The notes under the pieces were generated by a model. That model was not told where the DNA came from. It searched no databases and worked only from the letters and a program-made list of their open reading frames with translations. The translations under genes and the position numbers were made by a program. Shown in pieces: positions 1-11,748 of a stretch of 64,000 bases of DNA. Numbering within the stretch: the first letter of the stretch is position 1; the number at the start of each line of letters is the position of its first letter. The DNA is from Bacteroidales bacterium (lineage in GTDB: Bacteria > Bacteroidota > Bacteroidia > Bacteroidales > VadinHA17): contig JADKBK010000009.1 in the NCBI GenBank assembly GCA_016715075.1, forward strand, positions 1 to 64,000. The letters are read 5' to 3'.

Positions 1-24
1 CTCCTTCCAGTTAACGGTTTTCAT
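1..24 (-). CDS. 5' end of an unidentified protein, cut by the window edge
   Basis: An ATG on the minus strand at 24-22 opens a frame reading MKTVNWKE before the window ends. It lies 24 bases downstream of the stop of the glycosyltransferase gene and on the same strand, so it is probably the next gene of that operon. Eight residues are too few to identify it. Confidence 0.4.
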
Positions 25-48
25 GGATAAGATTTAAAACTCATTCAT

Positions 49-1191
49 TTATTTAATTCCCAGTTTGTCTCCGATAATCTCAACAAACCTCCTGGCAACA
101 ACCCTGTAATCAAAATTACTTACTACACGCTCACGTCCGGCCCTGCCCAGTTTCTCCCGTAAGGCAGCATCGTTCATCAGAAGCATCAGATAAGCGGCAA
201 TATCCTGTATGCTTGCACGGTAATCAACTGTGCGGGGTTCCCTGAATGTAACCTTGTGCCTTTCTTCGAAGCCTGATTCACTACCAAGCATAACTTCACC
301 CACAACTATTTTCTGGGCTACACTGGCTAAAAATGCTGTCTCCCCGTGGATAAGTGTATCAAGCATACCCATCGCCTTAATTCCAATAACCGGTTTTTCG
401 CAGGCGCCGGCTTCCACTTGCGGCATGCCGAAACCTTCGAGCCGCGATGGAGCGGCATAAATATCACATGCTCCGATCAGATAAGGCATGAAGTTCCTTG
501 AAATCGTATTGGTTGCATAGGTCACATTCTTATCAATACCCAGGTGAGTGGCCATTTCCAGATCGGTCACATTCTGGATCACTGTCCGGGGCTGAGGCCA
601 TACTTTACATACATATTTCCAGTCGGGGGCTTTAAAATCAATAATAGAAAGTGCCTGCATAACCTCCTGTGCTCCCTTCGATGCTGCATCTCCTCCTATT
701 GTAAGTATCATAATCTGATCGGGAGAGATCCCTAAAGATTCACGCACTGCTACAATTTTAGGATCATCCTTACTGAAAGGGATAAATGCATCAGTATCAC
801 AACCTACAGGCAGGACTTCGATCTTATCTCCGCTGATCCCGTCGCGGACATACATCTCCTTTACCCAGTTTGATGTTACCAATATAAGAGGAAGAACATT
901 TAAAACCTCCTGATAATTAGCTATATAACCATCGGCGACAAGCCAGGGAACAGGTTGAACTCCATACCGCTGAGGGTGAAGAACCAGCTGGGGAGTGTGC
1001 CCCCAGTAACCAACACCTACAACAACATTTGGCTCAAACCAGCGATAATACCATTCTTTCTCCTGTGCCGATTCGAAATGTACAGCGTGGGCATCAATAC
1101 CCATTTCCAGAAGTCCCCTGTATAAAAGATCACCCTGGGTGGCAAGACCTCCGGGAGAAGGGGGATAATCATACAATACCAATACTTTCAT
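49..1191 (-). CDS. GT4-type glycosyltransferase
   Basis: The 380-residue product looks like a GT-B fold retaining glycosyltransferase. An N-terminal Rossmann half carries a glycine-rich loop (PPSPGGLATQG, residues 10-20) typical of the acceptor domain. The C-terminal half carries the GT4 signature with the E-x7-E pair at E252 and E260, in the context LEGFGMPQVEAG. There is no signal peptide, so it acts in the cytoplasm on a nucleotide-sugar donor; donor and acceptor cannot be read from sequence. It starts 1 base after the stop of the PIG-L deacetylase gene, so the two are probably cotranscribed from the promoter upstream of the OmpA gene. Pairing with a deacetylase suggests synthesis of a modified glycan or glycolipid, which is inference. 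Confidence 0.85.
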   Translation of the reverse strand: MKVLVLYDYPPSPGGLATQGDLLYRGLLEMGIDAHAVHFESAQEKEWYYRWFEPNVVVGVGYWGHTPQLVLHPQRYGVQPVPWLVADGYIANYQEVLNVLPLILVTSNWVKEMYVRDGISGDKIEVLPVGCDTDAFIPFSKDDPKIVAVRESLGISPDQIMILTIGGDAASKGAQEVMQALSIIDFKAPDWKYVCKVWPQPRTVIQNVTDLEMATHLGIDKNVTYATNTISRNFMPYLIGACDIYAAPSRLEGFGMPQVEAGACEKPVIGIKAMGMLDTLIHGETAFLASVAQKIVVGEVMLGSESGFEERHKVTFREPRTVDYRASIQDIAAYLMLLMNDAALREKLGRAGRERVVSNFDYRVVARRFVEIIGDKLGIK

Positions 1192-1192
1192 A

Positions 1193-1834
1193 TTAACTAA
1201 TTAACTGATTGAATAAGCTTGTTTTAGCATCGACCGGACTCTTGTACTGCCAGAATGATTCCGCCCTCGGAGTTGTCTCAGCTTCAAAACTGTTTTCTTC
1301 AAATCCGTATGTCTCCGTCACTATCCTGTATTTCCTAAACCAGGTAACCCTCGTCAGCAGGCGGTAAATCGAAGCTTCTCTGACTGGCCTTGGATAATAT
1401 TGCCTGTTACCGTCCTCATATGCAAATGTCCATAACCTGCCTGCAGAAAGGCTGCCGTTTCCCCACAGCCTGATTACTGCTTTGCCCGCCTCCTCATGTC
1501 TAAGATGTCGTGTGTATTCTCCCGCCGGATTATGTGTAATCAAAAGATCATAATGGTCATTAGGCAACAGTGCTAAAACAGCCTTTTCAACTTCACTATT
1601 TTCCAGCGGATTCTGTTCCGGGCCGTCATCAAGATCTCCCATAGATCCTTCAGCTCCGTAAATTTTCAGCGCCTTATGGAATTTTTCAGAACGTTCCATA
1701 TCCATCCCCCGGCAAAGACAAGCAATAAAACAATTCCAGGAAGGATGATTCAGAATTGTACCTCCAGCCCATAATGTTTCATCATCAGGGTGTGCGACTA
1801 TAATTGCGACTTTTTTTATGCCTGATCCGGTCAC
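1193..1834 (-). CDS. PIG-L family deacetylase
   Basis: The 213-residue protein has the zinc-binding HPDDE motif at residues 15-19 (VAHPDDETLWAGG) near the N-terminus and a downstream THNPAGEYTRHLRHEEAG segment with the family's HxxH-type ligands. PIG-L/LmbE proteins remove N-acetyl groups from GlcNAc-containing glycans or small thiols. The start codon is GTG and overlaps the TGA stop of the OmpA gene (GTGA, 1831-1834), implying translational coupling. Followed directly by a GT4 gene, it likely deacetylates a sugar intermediate of a surface glycan; the substrate is not identifiable. Confidence 0.85.
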   Translation of the reverse strand: MTGSGIKKVAIIVAHPDDETLWAGGTILNHPSWNCFIACLCRGMDMERSEKFHKALKIYGAEGSMGDLDDGPEQNPLENSEVEKAVLALLPNDHYDLLITHNPAGEYTRHLRHEEAGKAVIRLWGNGSLSAGRLWTFAYEDGNRQYYPRPVREASIYRLLTRVTWFRKYRIVTETYGFEENSFEAETTPRAESFWQYKSPVDAKTSLFNQLIS

Positions 1835-2664
1835 CTGTTGATATTTAATAAAGCCACCTTCATATCCTGCTGGTTCAATAATTTATAGATCTCATTCAGA
1901 TCAGGAGATAATATTATTTCAGTTCTGCGGTTGCCAGCACGTCCTTCAGGAGTTTCATTTGTTTTTATCGGGTGAAATTCGCCTTTGCCCGAGGCTGTTA
2001 TCCGATTCGAATCAAAACCATCTTCCTTAATCAGAATGCGTAATATAGAGGTGGCTCTTGCGGTACTGAGGTCCCAGTTATCTTTAAAAAGCCTGGTTTT
2101 GATTGGAACATTATCCGTATGGCCTTCAATCATAACATTTATATCCTGTGTGCTGTTAAGAACCACAGAAAGAGCCTTTAATGCCTCTTTACCCTTAGGA
2201 TCGACTATATCACTTCCGGATTTGAAAAGCAGTTTTTCCTCCAGGGAGACATAGACTTTTCCATCTTTAACATATACGAACAGTTCATCAGTTTTATAAT
2301 TTATCAAAGCGTCCGAAATTGATGTTTTCAGTTTAGTCATTATTTCATTTTGCATTTGAATCAGATTCTGCAGACTCTTTAACCTCTTTGCCTGAAATGC
2401 GATTGTCATTTTCGATACAGTTGAAAGATCACTAAGATCATTTTTAACTGAGTCATATTCATTCTTTAAAGCTGTGATAGAATCATTGAGATTCAATACC
2501 TGGGAATTACAGCCCGTTAATTGATTTTGCACATTGGTGTTGTCATTCTGAAGCTGACCAACCCTGGCCTGAGAACTCACCAGCTTCTTGCCCGGTCCGC
2601 ATGATATTAAGAACAGACTGATGAGAAGGAACAGGAATTGAAGATTATGCAACAAATTTTTCAT
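1831..2664 (-). CDS. OmpA-family peptidoglycan-binding lipoprotein
   Basis: The 277-residue product begins with a lipoprotein signal ending in the lipobox LISC (Cys22). Residues about 30-110 are a heptad-rich coiled coil. Residues about 125-255 form an OmpA-like peptidoglycan-binding domain, with the conserved pattern NWDLSTARA, a GHTDN segment, and GRAGNRRTEI near the end. It should be anchored in the outer membrane and contact the cell wall. The ATG lies about 24 bases downstream of the expected transcription start of the direct-repeat promoter at 2695-2760, so it appears to head the OmpA/PIG-L/GT4 transcription unit of the candidate stress regulon. Confidence 0.85.
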   Translation of the reverse strand: MKNLLHNLQFLFLLISLFLISCGPGKKLVSSQARVGQLQNDNTNVQNQLTGCNSQVLNLNDSITALKNEYDSVKNDLSDLSTVSKMTIAFQAKRLKSLQNLIQMQNEIMTKLKTSISDALINYKTDELFVYVKDGKVYVSLEEKLLFKSGSDIVDPKGKEALKALSVVLNSTQDINVMIEGHTDNVPIKTRLFKDNWDLSTARATSILRILIKEDGFDSNRITASGKGEFHPIKTNETPEGRAGNRRTEIILSPDLNEIYKLLNQQDMKVALLNINR

Positions 2665-2694
2665 GGTAATTTCTTTAGGTGATCATTAACAGAT

Positions 2695-2760
2695 CAAAGA
2701 TGTGAACCATTGAAGAATTAAGTATTACACAACTTTTCAATTAACTTACATCATTCACAC
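2695..2760 (-). promoter_or_regulatory. Direct-repeat promoter A (OmpA/PIG-L/GT4 unit)
   Basis: Read on the minus strand: GTGTGAATGATGTAA (2760-2746), then GTGTAA beginning at 2730, then CTTTG with TTTG at 2698-2695. ATGTAA to GTGTAA is 21 bases start to start, and GTGTAA to TTTG is 32. The same spacings recur at six other promoters in the window. The boxes sit about -62 and -41 relative to the expected start, the geometry of a class II activator such as AraC. Confidence 0.75.
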
Positions 2761-2811
2761 TATCCTGATATCGGATTGTGCTCCCTGGTGGAATTATAAA
2801 ATATGGTAATT

Positions 2812-2868
2812 ATGTAACTTCTTTACAGATTTATATAACACTTATTTGATGATATATAGATAAAATTG
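2812..2868 (+). promoter_or_regulatory. Direct-repeat promoter F (ndvB)
   Basis: ATGTAA at 2812-2817 and ATATAA at 2833-2838 are 21 bases apart. ATTG (in TAAAATTG, 2861-2868) starts 32 bases after the second box, where the other promoters have TTTG. It points toward the glucan synthase gene, leaving a leader of about 70 bases. It is divergent from promoter A, so one intergenic region would serve both directions. Two positions deviate from the best copies (box 2 and -7), so confidence is lower. Confidence 0.5.
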
Positions 2869-2946
2869 TGGCTTGAATAAAGGATTTTGTTCAACATAAT
2901 ACAGTTAAAAATCGATTCCTGAAATCCCTATAAAAGATTAATATAG

Positions 2947-5900
2947 ATGAAGATAGGTCCTTCAATAATTAACGAATCGCTGCACCGGCTAAAATCTCAT
3001 CTCTGGGAAAATGATTTATCGCAAAAATACAGTGATGGTGAACCACCACTGCGCTCGGAATTATTCAATGCCGAACAGATGGAGCAGCATGGTAAGACTC
3101 TGGCAGGGTTACATATTTTGGGCCCTGAAGTTGATCCTGACCAGCAACTGCTTTCACGTCTTGCTGAAAATGAAGTAATACTGCTTGAAGTTCACGATCT
3201 GGTATCGGAAGCTGTGAAAGGCCATCGCCAGATTACGCCTGCCGGAGAATGGCTGCTTGACAATTTTACTTGATAGAAGATCAGATCAGGACCGGAAGAC
3301 GACATCTGCCAAAGGGTTATAGTAAAGAGTTACCCCGGTTACTTAATGGTGAATCTGCAGGTCTTCCACGCGTTTACGATATTGCCAAGGAAATCATTTC
3401 GCATGGTGAGGGGCATGTTGACCCTGAAAGTCTCCGACGTTTTGTAACTTCATATCAAACTGTTACAACTCTTAAACTGGGTGAGTTGTGGGCGATTCCA
3501 ATAATGCTCAGGCTTGCATTGATTGAGAATCTGCGGCGCGTTGCATTCAGGGTCGCAGAAGGGAGGATCGACAGGGATCTTGCTGACTACTGGGCCGATA
3601 AGATGATAGAGACAGCAGAGAAGGACCCAAAAAGCCTCATACTGGTAATTGCAGATATGGCCAGGTCTGATCCGCCTATGTCAACCCCTTTTGTTTCGGA
3701 ATTTGTACGGCGTCTGCAGGGTCAAAGCCCTGCTCTGGCATTCCCTCTGACCTGGATTGAACAGAGACTTTCCGAAACAAATCAGACAATTGTTCAGCGT
3801 ATACAGTATGGAAACCAGCAACAAGCTTCAGATCAGGTATCTATAAGTAACAGCATAGGAAGTCTTCGTCTTCTTGGCGCCCTCGACTGGCGCGAATTTG
3901 TTGAATCGATGAGTCATGTCGAGAAGGTTCTGACTATGGACCCGGCCAAAGCATACATTCAAATGGACTTTGGCACACGTGACAATTACCGCCATGTTAT
4001 TGAAAAGGTCGCTAAGAGATGTATCCTTTCAGAAACTGAAGTGGCTGATCAGGTTCTTGAAATGGCTAAAAAAGGTGCTGAATCAGAAGGACCGGAAGAT
4101 CGTAAAGCACATGTTGGATTTTATCTCATTGGCAAAGGATTGACTCATCTTGAGAATCAGGTAAAAATAAAGCACTCCTGCTCTTCTGTTTGCAGAAAAA
4201 TATTTTTCCGTTTTCCTCTTTTTTTCTACCTGGGTTCTATTGCTGCCCTCATTTTATTCTTTACCTGGAGCCTGCTGCAAAAGGCTCAGAGTGATGGAAT
4301 CGGAGGCTGGTATCTCCTTTCACTGGGTCTCCTTCTCTTATTATGTACCAGCTATCTGGCAATTGCCCTGGTGAACTGGATTGCCACAATTTTTGTCAGC
4401 CCTGATCCTCTGCCACGGCTCGATTATTCAAAAGGAATACCACCTGAATCACGTACATTGGTTGTTGTCCCTGCAATGATTTTCAGCCCCGGGAATATTG
4501 AAGATCTGGCAGAAGCTCTGGAGGTGCGCTATCTGGCAAATCAGGATGAGAACCTGCATTTTGGACTTTTAACCGATTTTAAGGATTCAGCAAGTGAAGA
4601 ATCAGAGGAAGACGATGATCTTGTCCAATTGGCAAGGGAAAAAATTACAGCTCTTAACGAAAAATATCAGGGAGAGAACAGGGATACATTTTTCCTCTTC
4701 CACCGGCCCCGAAAATGGAATCCCAAAGACCGGATCTGGATGGGTTATGAAAGAAAGAGGGGTAAATTATCTGATCTTAATTCACTGCTTCGCGGAGGGC
4801 CTGAAAATGTTTTTTCGCTCATCATAGGCAACAGGGGAATTTTAAGAAAGATCAAATATGTTATCACCCTCGATTCTGATACCTTATTACCGCGAGATTC
4901 AGCGCGTCAATTTATCGGGGCAATCTCTCATCCGCTGAATAAGGCAAAATATGATACAAAAAAGCAAAGGGTGACAGAGGGATACTGCATTCTTCAACCA
5001 AGGGTTGCGGTAAGTTTACCTGGTACCAACAGGTCGAGGTATGCAAAATTGTTTGGAAGCGAGCCTGGAATAGACCCATATACCCGAGCAATATCCGATG
5101 TGTACCAGGATCTGTTTGGAGAGGGATCTTTCATTGGTAAAGGAATATATGATGTTGATGTATTTGAACAAACTTTCAGGGACCGCCTTCCTGAAAACAG
5201 GATACTGAGCCATGATCTGCTGGAAGGTTGCTATGCCCGGTCCGGACTTTTAAGCGATGTTCTGCTTTTTGAAGAGTACCCTGCAAGTTACAGTACAGAT
5301 GTAAACCGCCGGTCACGATGGATCAGGGGCGACTGGCAACTGATACCCTGGCTGCTGCCTCTGCTGCCGAAACTGAATGGCAATTCCAGGAAAAACCCGC
5401 TTTCGCTTTTATCCTGGTGGAAGATACTGGATAATCTCCGGCGAAGCCTTATTCCGTTAGCTCTGATTGCCCTTTTACTGACAGGATGGACTATATTGCT
5501 GTCAGCCTGGTTCTGGACACTTGTTGTGATTGGGATTATTCTGATCCCGTCATTGATAACCTCCGTGGCCTATATCCTGCAAAAGCCCCCCGAAGTCCAG
5601 CTGCTCCAGCATCTTAAGGGAGCCCGGCAATCAGCTGTCAGACAGTTATCCCAGTCTGTCTTTATGCTTATCAGCCTTCCCTATGAAGCCTTTTATAGCC
5701 TGAATGCTTTACTGCGCACCTGCTGGAGATTGACTATCTCAAAAAAACGGCTACTTGAATGGAACCCTGCAGAAGCGGGTGAGCACCCCGGCAGGTCTGA
5801 ACCCGGTCATTCTTTGCTGACCATGTGGATATCTCCGGTTATTGCAATTCTGTCATCAACAATTCTTTTATATTCTTCTCCTTCCAGGTTTTTAATGGTT

Positions 5901-8900
5901 TGGCCTATAATAGGACTCTGGTTCATATTTCCGTTTATTGCCTGGTGGATAAGCAGGCCTATTGTCCAGCATAAGGCAATGCTTTCTGATAAACAACATC
6001 GGTTCCTGTACACACTGTCGCGCAGAACCTGGTCATTTTTTGAAACTTTTGTCGGGAGTGATGATAACTGGCTACCTCCCGATAATTTCCAGGAAAATCC
6101 CGTTTCAGTAATAGCTCACCGGACTTCTCCAACGAATATGGGTCTTTCACTGCTGGCAAATCTGTCGGCCTGGGATTTTGGCTACATTTCTACCTCCGGG
6201 CTTCTGGAACGCACTGCAAATGCGTTCAGAACAATGAATCTGCTGGAAAAATACCAGGGTCATTTTTTTAACTGGTATGATACACAGTCGCTGACACCTC
6301 TCAAACCTCTCTATATTTCATCTGTCGACAGCGGAAATCTTTCCGGTCACCTGCTGACACTGGAGCAGGGCCTGCTGACCCTGCCGGATCATAAAATCCT
6401 CGGATGCAGGCCATTTGAAGGCATCAATGATACCTTACAAATTCTTATTCAGGAGACAGGTAAAACCATACCTGCCCATATTTTCCAGTTCAGAAAATTC
6501 CTTGACACAATTTTAAAGGAAAAGCCGGACAGACTCGATTATTTACTGAAATGCCTCGACAAACTTTCATCTTCCTCTGCTGAAATTGTAAGTTCTTTCG
6601 ACTCAGGCACAGATGAACAATGTCTTGGCTGGGCACATAGTCTTTTACATCAGTGCAGGAGTGCCTATGATGAACTGATCAATCTCGTAAAATGGGTTTT
6701 ACATCCGGATTTTCCTGAAATGATAGTCAGATATCCGGAGCTTAATGTCATTCCCACACTTCGTGAAATCTCAGCTATTGACCCTGATAAGTTGTTTCCG
6801 TCTGAAAATGATACTGAGATCAATGAGCCTGTTCATGAGTTTAAAACTCTTTTAAGACAATCCGTTAATTATGCAAAGGAAAGAGTCATATTTATTGATT
6901 TACTCGCAGAACAGTCGGGGAAATTTGCAAATATTGAATATGGATTTCTGTATGATCAGTCGCGTCATCTGCAAACTGTAGGGTACAATGTTGAAGATCG
7001 CCGACGCGATCCAAGTTATTATGACTTACTGGCCTCTGAGGCAAGATTATCATGTTTTGTAGCTATTTCTCAGGACAAGGTACCTCAGGAAAGCTGGTTT
7101 GCCCTTGGGCGTCTGCTGACAACTATCGGCAATGAACCAATTCTTCTTTCATGGAGTGGCTCTATGTTTGAATACCTTATGCCTCTTATAGTGATGCCAT
7201 CTTACGAAAACAGCCTTCTTCATCAAACCTGTAAGGCAGCCGTAGAAAGGCAGATTGAATATGGAAAACTCAGGGGAGTACCCTGGGGAATTTCGGAATC
7301 CGGATACAATAGTGTTGATATTCATCAAAACTATCAATACCGGGCCTTCGGTGTTCCTGGCCTGGGGTTCAAAAGAGGTCTTTCTGAAGATCTGGTTATC
7401 GCTCCCTATGCAACCGCTCTTGCCCTGATGGTACTTCCTGAGGAGGCATGTTCAAATCTTGAACGGCTCAATGATGAAGGATTTATGGGAAGATATGGTT
7501 TCTATGAGGCCATAGATTATACCTCTGCACGGTTACAGAGAGGGCAGTCCAAATCGGTCATCAGGTCATTTATGGCTCATCATGAGGGTATGAGCTTTCT
7601 CTCCCTGGCGTATATTTTATTGGATCGTCCGATGCAAAAGAGGTTCGAGTCATTTCCTCTTTTCCGGGCAACTTTGCTGTTGCTTCAGGAAAGAATCCCA
7701 AGAGTAACAACCTTCTTTGCTCATACTTCCGGCGCTACGAATGTACTGCCTGGGGCAACACAGGAAATGCCGCTCAGGGTTTTTACCAGGCCGGATACCC
7801 CCTTTCCTGAAGTGAATTTATTATCAAATGGAGACAGGTACAGGGTTATAATAACCAATGCAGGCGGCGGATACAGTCACTGGAAAGATATTGCAGTGAC
7901 CCGATGGCGTGAAGACAGCACCCTTGACAACTGGGGAGCATTCTGTTATTTACGGGATGCCGAAAACGGGAATTTCTGGTCTGCTACTTTTCAACCCACC
8001 CTGAAGCGGCCTGAAAAGTATGAAGCTATTTTTTCAGAGGGACGGGCAGAATTCCGCAGGAGGGATTATGACATTGACTCTCACCTGGAAATCATGGTCT
8101 CACCTGAGGATGACATTGAATTGCGAAGGTTACAGCTTACTAACCGCACCCGGGCAAACAGGATAATAGATATTACCAGTTATGCAGAGGTTGTAATAGC
8201 TCCGAACAGCTCCGATTTATCACATCCTGCATTCAGCAATCTGTTTGTTCAGTCGGAAATTATCTATCAGCGCCAGGCTATTATCTGCACCCGGCGTCCA
8301 AGATCGGTTGAGGAACACTCGCCGTGGATGTTCCACCTGATGGCTGTTCATGGTGCTGAGATAAGGAATATTACCTACGAGACCGACCGTATGAAATTCA
8401 TAGGGCGCGGGAATACTCTTGTATCACCCTATGCGATGACAGGTTCCAGGTCGCTCTCCGGAAGCCAGGGTTCAGTGCTTGATCCAATTGTTGCCATCCA
8501 GTATCAGATAGTCCTGGAACGGGAAGGGTCGGCAACTATAGATATTGTTACAGGGATAAGCGAAACACGCGAGGGTGCTTTGAATCTGATAGAAAAGTAC
8601 CAGGATAAGCAGATGGCTAACCGTGTTTTTGAACTTGCATGGACACACAGCCAGGTAGTATTGAGACAGATTAATGCCAGCGAATCAGATGCTCAATTAT
8701 ATGGACGGCTGGCATCATCAATCATCTTCGCCAATTCCTCACTCAGGGCTGAACCATCCATCATTTTAAAAAATCGCCGCGGGCAATCAGGTCTGTGGGG
8801 CTATTCAATTTCCGGTGATTTACCAATAGTCCTTTTACAGATTGAGGATCCTATCAATATTAACCTTGTACGCCAACTGGTACAGGCACACGCCTACTGG

Positions 8901-11672
8901 AGACTGAAAGGATTAGCCGTCGATCTTGTGATCTGGAATGAAGACAGGGCTGGTTACAGACAATCGCTGCAGGATCAGATCATCGGATTAATAGCTGCAG
9001 GTATAGAGGCTAATATTATTGACCGGCCAGGCGGCATTTTTGTCCGTTCGGCAGATCAGATCTCAAGCGAAGACCGTATTCTATTCCAGACAGTTGCAAG
9101 GGCTATTATAAGTGATTCCAGGGGCACTTTGTCGGACCAGATGAGCCGGCGGGGCTTTGGTGAATCAACTGTCGCAAATTTCAAGCCTTCACGAACATAC
9201 AGGCCACAACATAACTCAGATGAGATTTTACCAAGAAAAGACCTGATATTCTATAACGGAATTGGAGGCTTTACATCAGACGGACGGGAATATGTAATTA
9301 CTACCTCCAAAGACCTGGTAACACCCGCACCATGGGTAAATGTATTGGCAAACGAGGGATTTGGAACTGTGATATCGGAGAATGGTATGGCCTATACCTG
9401 GGCGGAAAATGCCCATGAGTACCGCCTCACACCATGGTATAACGATCCGGTAACCGATTCAAGCGGTGAAGCCATGTATATCCGTGATGAAGAGACAGGC
9501 CACTTCTGGTCGCCTTCACCTCTCACTGACAGTGAATCAAAATTATATCTGTGCAGGCACGGATTCGGCTACAGCGTTTTCGAGCACAATGAAGGGGGAG
9601 TAGTAACAGAGTTATGGGTTTATGTTGCCATTGATACGCCAATAAAATTCTCCGTGCTGAAGGTAAGGAATGAATCGGCCCGCTCATGCAAATTATCGGC
9701 AACAGACTATGTGGAGTGGGTACTAGGTGATCTGAGGCACAAATCCTCTATGATGGTGCATACCAGTGTGGATCTTTCAGGAAGTATCATCTACGCTACA
9801 AATCCATATAATCAGGATTTTGCTGAGAGGGTGGCTTTCCTTCAGACCGATCATCCAACAGCCTACTTTACCTGCGACCGCAAAGAATTCCTGGGGAGAA
9901 ACGGAACGCTGAAAAATCCGGCTTCACTGAAACGTGCGAGGCTTTCTGGCAAAAAGGGAGTTGCTATAGATCCGTGCGCAGCTATCCAGGTCAATTTTGA
10001 CCTTGCTCCCGGCCAGAGTACAGAGATAATCTTCAGACTCGGGACAGGAAAGGATATCAGGGATGCCAATAATAATATCCAGCGTTTTCGCGGATCGGCA
10101 GCCGGATATTCTGCACTTGAAGAAGTATGGAAATACTGGAACCACACTCTTGGTGCAGTAAAGATTGAGACCCCTGACCTCTCCCTTAATGTACTTGCCA
10201 ATGGCTGGCTGTTGTATCAGACGCTGGCATGCCGTATCTGGGCACGCAGCGGATATTATCAGTCCGGAGGAGCATTCGGATTCCGCGACCAGCTTCAGGA
10301 TGTAATGTCATTAATTCATACAAAGCCACATCTGCTCAGGGAATTCCTGCTGCTCTTTGCAAGCCGTCAGTTTACTGAAGGAGATGTCCAGCACTGGTGG
10401 CATCCTCCTGTCGGCAGAGGAGTCCGGACACATTGCTCGGACGATTACCTCTGGCTGCCTTTGGCAACATGCCGCTATGTTAAAGGAACAGGCGATACCG
10501 GGGTACTGGATGAATGTATTCAATATCTTGAAGGACGCCCCGTCAACCCGGAAGACGACTCGTATTATGATCTTCCCAACCGCCAGGAATTTAAAAGCAC
10601 TATTTATGAACATTGTAAAAGAGCTATTATTAATGGTCTTGGACAAGGTGAGCATGGTCTGCCGCTAATCGGCACATGCGACTGGAACGATGGAATGAAC
10701 AAGGTTGGAAACCTGGGAAAAGGAGAAAGCATCTGGCTTGGCTTTTTTTTCTTTGAAGTATTAAATCAGTTTATCCCAATTGCCCAGTCAAGATCTGACA
10801 CGGAATTTGCTGAACTCTGCAGGCTCACTGCAAATGAATTACAGAAGAATCTTGAAGCAAATGGATGGGATGGTGAATGGTATCGCCGTGCATATTTCGA
10901 TAATGGATTACCCCTCGGCTCTTCGGTCAATGATGAATGTCAGATTGACTCCATCTCACAGAGCTGGTCAGTGCTGTCAGGCGTCGGCAGTTTTGAACGG
11001 TCACGTACAGCTATGGAATCACTCTATGAAAGACTTGTCAGACCTGAGTATTCACTGGTTCAACTGCTGGACCCTCCATTCGACAAATCAGATCTCAACC
11101 CTGGTTATATTAAGGGTTATGTTCCGGGAGTAAGGGAAAACGGAGGTCAGTACACACATGCAGCTATATGGGCCGCCATGGCATTTGCAAAACTGGGAGA
11201 CAGTAAAAAAGCATGGGAAATACTGGGGCTTATCAACCCTGTTAACCATGCAAGATCTCCTGAGGAGGTTGACAGGTATAAGGTTGAACCGTATGTAGTG
11301 GCTGCAGACGTATATGCCATGTCTCCGCATATTGGCCGTGGAGGATGGACATGGTACACCGGATCGGCCGGATGGATGTACCGGCTGATAATTGAATCAT
11401 TACTTGGAATAAGACTTGAAATTGACAAATTGTACTTTAACCCTTGTCTGCCACGGGAGTGGGTTTCATATAAAATTCAGTACAGATACAGGGATACAAA
11501 TTATTCAATTACCCTGTTCCAAACAGATAACAACAATGCCATACCAACAATAGTAGTTGACGGGGTTGAAACTCAGGAGAGGTTTATCAGGCTGGTGGAT
11601 GACAGGCAGGATCATCAGGCCGAAGTAAAGCTCTCTGTGCAAATCATATTGCCTGAATTCAAAATTGTCTAA
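2947..11672 (+). CDS. ndvB: Cyclic beta-1,2-glucan synthase (NdvB/ChvB type), one-base break near 3264
   Basis: Two adjacent frames (2947-3273 and 3270-11672) are one gene. The first ends ...EWLLDNFT-stop and the second begins LIEDQI, where the family reads EWLLDNFYLIEEQI. One extra T in the run 3264-3267 restores this and gives 2,908 residues, the family's usual size. Domain order (restored numbering): N-terminal region; membrane segments about 417-485; GT84 glycosyltransferase with LDSDT near 638, HDLLEG near 755 and RRSRWIRGDWQ near 788; further membrane segments about 835-880 and 956-1003; the cyclising glycoamylase-like (GH189) domain with WGISESGYNSVD near 1445; two beta-sandwich modules; and a C-terminal GH94 phosphorylase-like domain with GTCDWNDGMN near 2575. 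Family members polymerise, cyclise and size-control beta-1,2-glucan for the periplasm using UDP-glucose. Preceded by a direct-repeat promoter. Confidence 0.93.
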
Positions 11673-11748
11673 TACAATATTTACCAGACAGTCTGACCTA
11701 TGAATAAAATCAAAGCTTCAACAATATAAAGTCTCAGGAGGAAAGTGA

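Noticed and set aside
3255..3280. Programmed -1 frameshift linking the two ndvB frames
   Set aside because: The break AAT TTT ACT TGA has no X XXY YYZ slippery heptamer, since A-site ACT cannot re-pair as TAC. No stem was evident, and one T addition restores the family sequence exactly.
10311..10668. Open frames of 100-115 codons on both strands inside ndvB
   Set aside because: They are shadow frames of a highly conserved GH94 coding region.
3270..11672. Separate gene starting at TTG 3270
   Set aside because: The frame begins mid-motif (LIEDQIRTG continues LLDNFY of the preceding frame); families of this enzyme are never split here.
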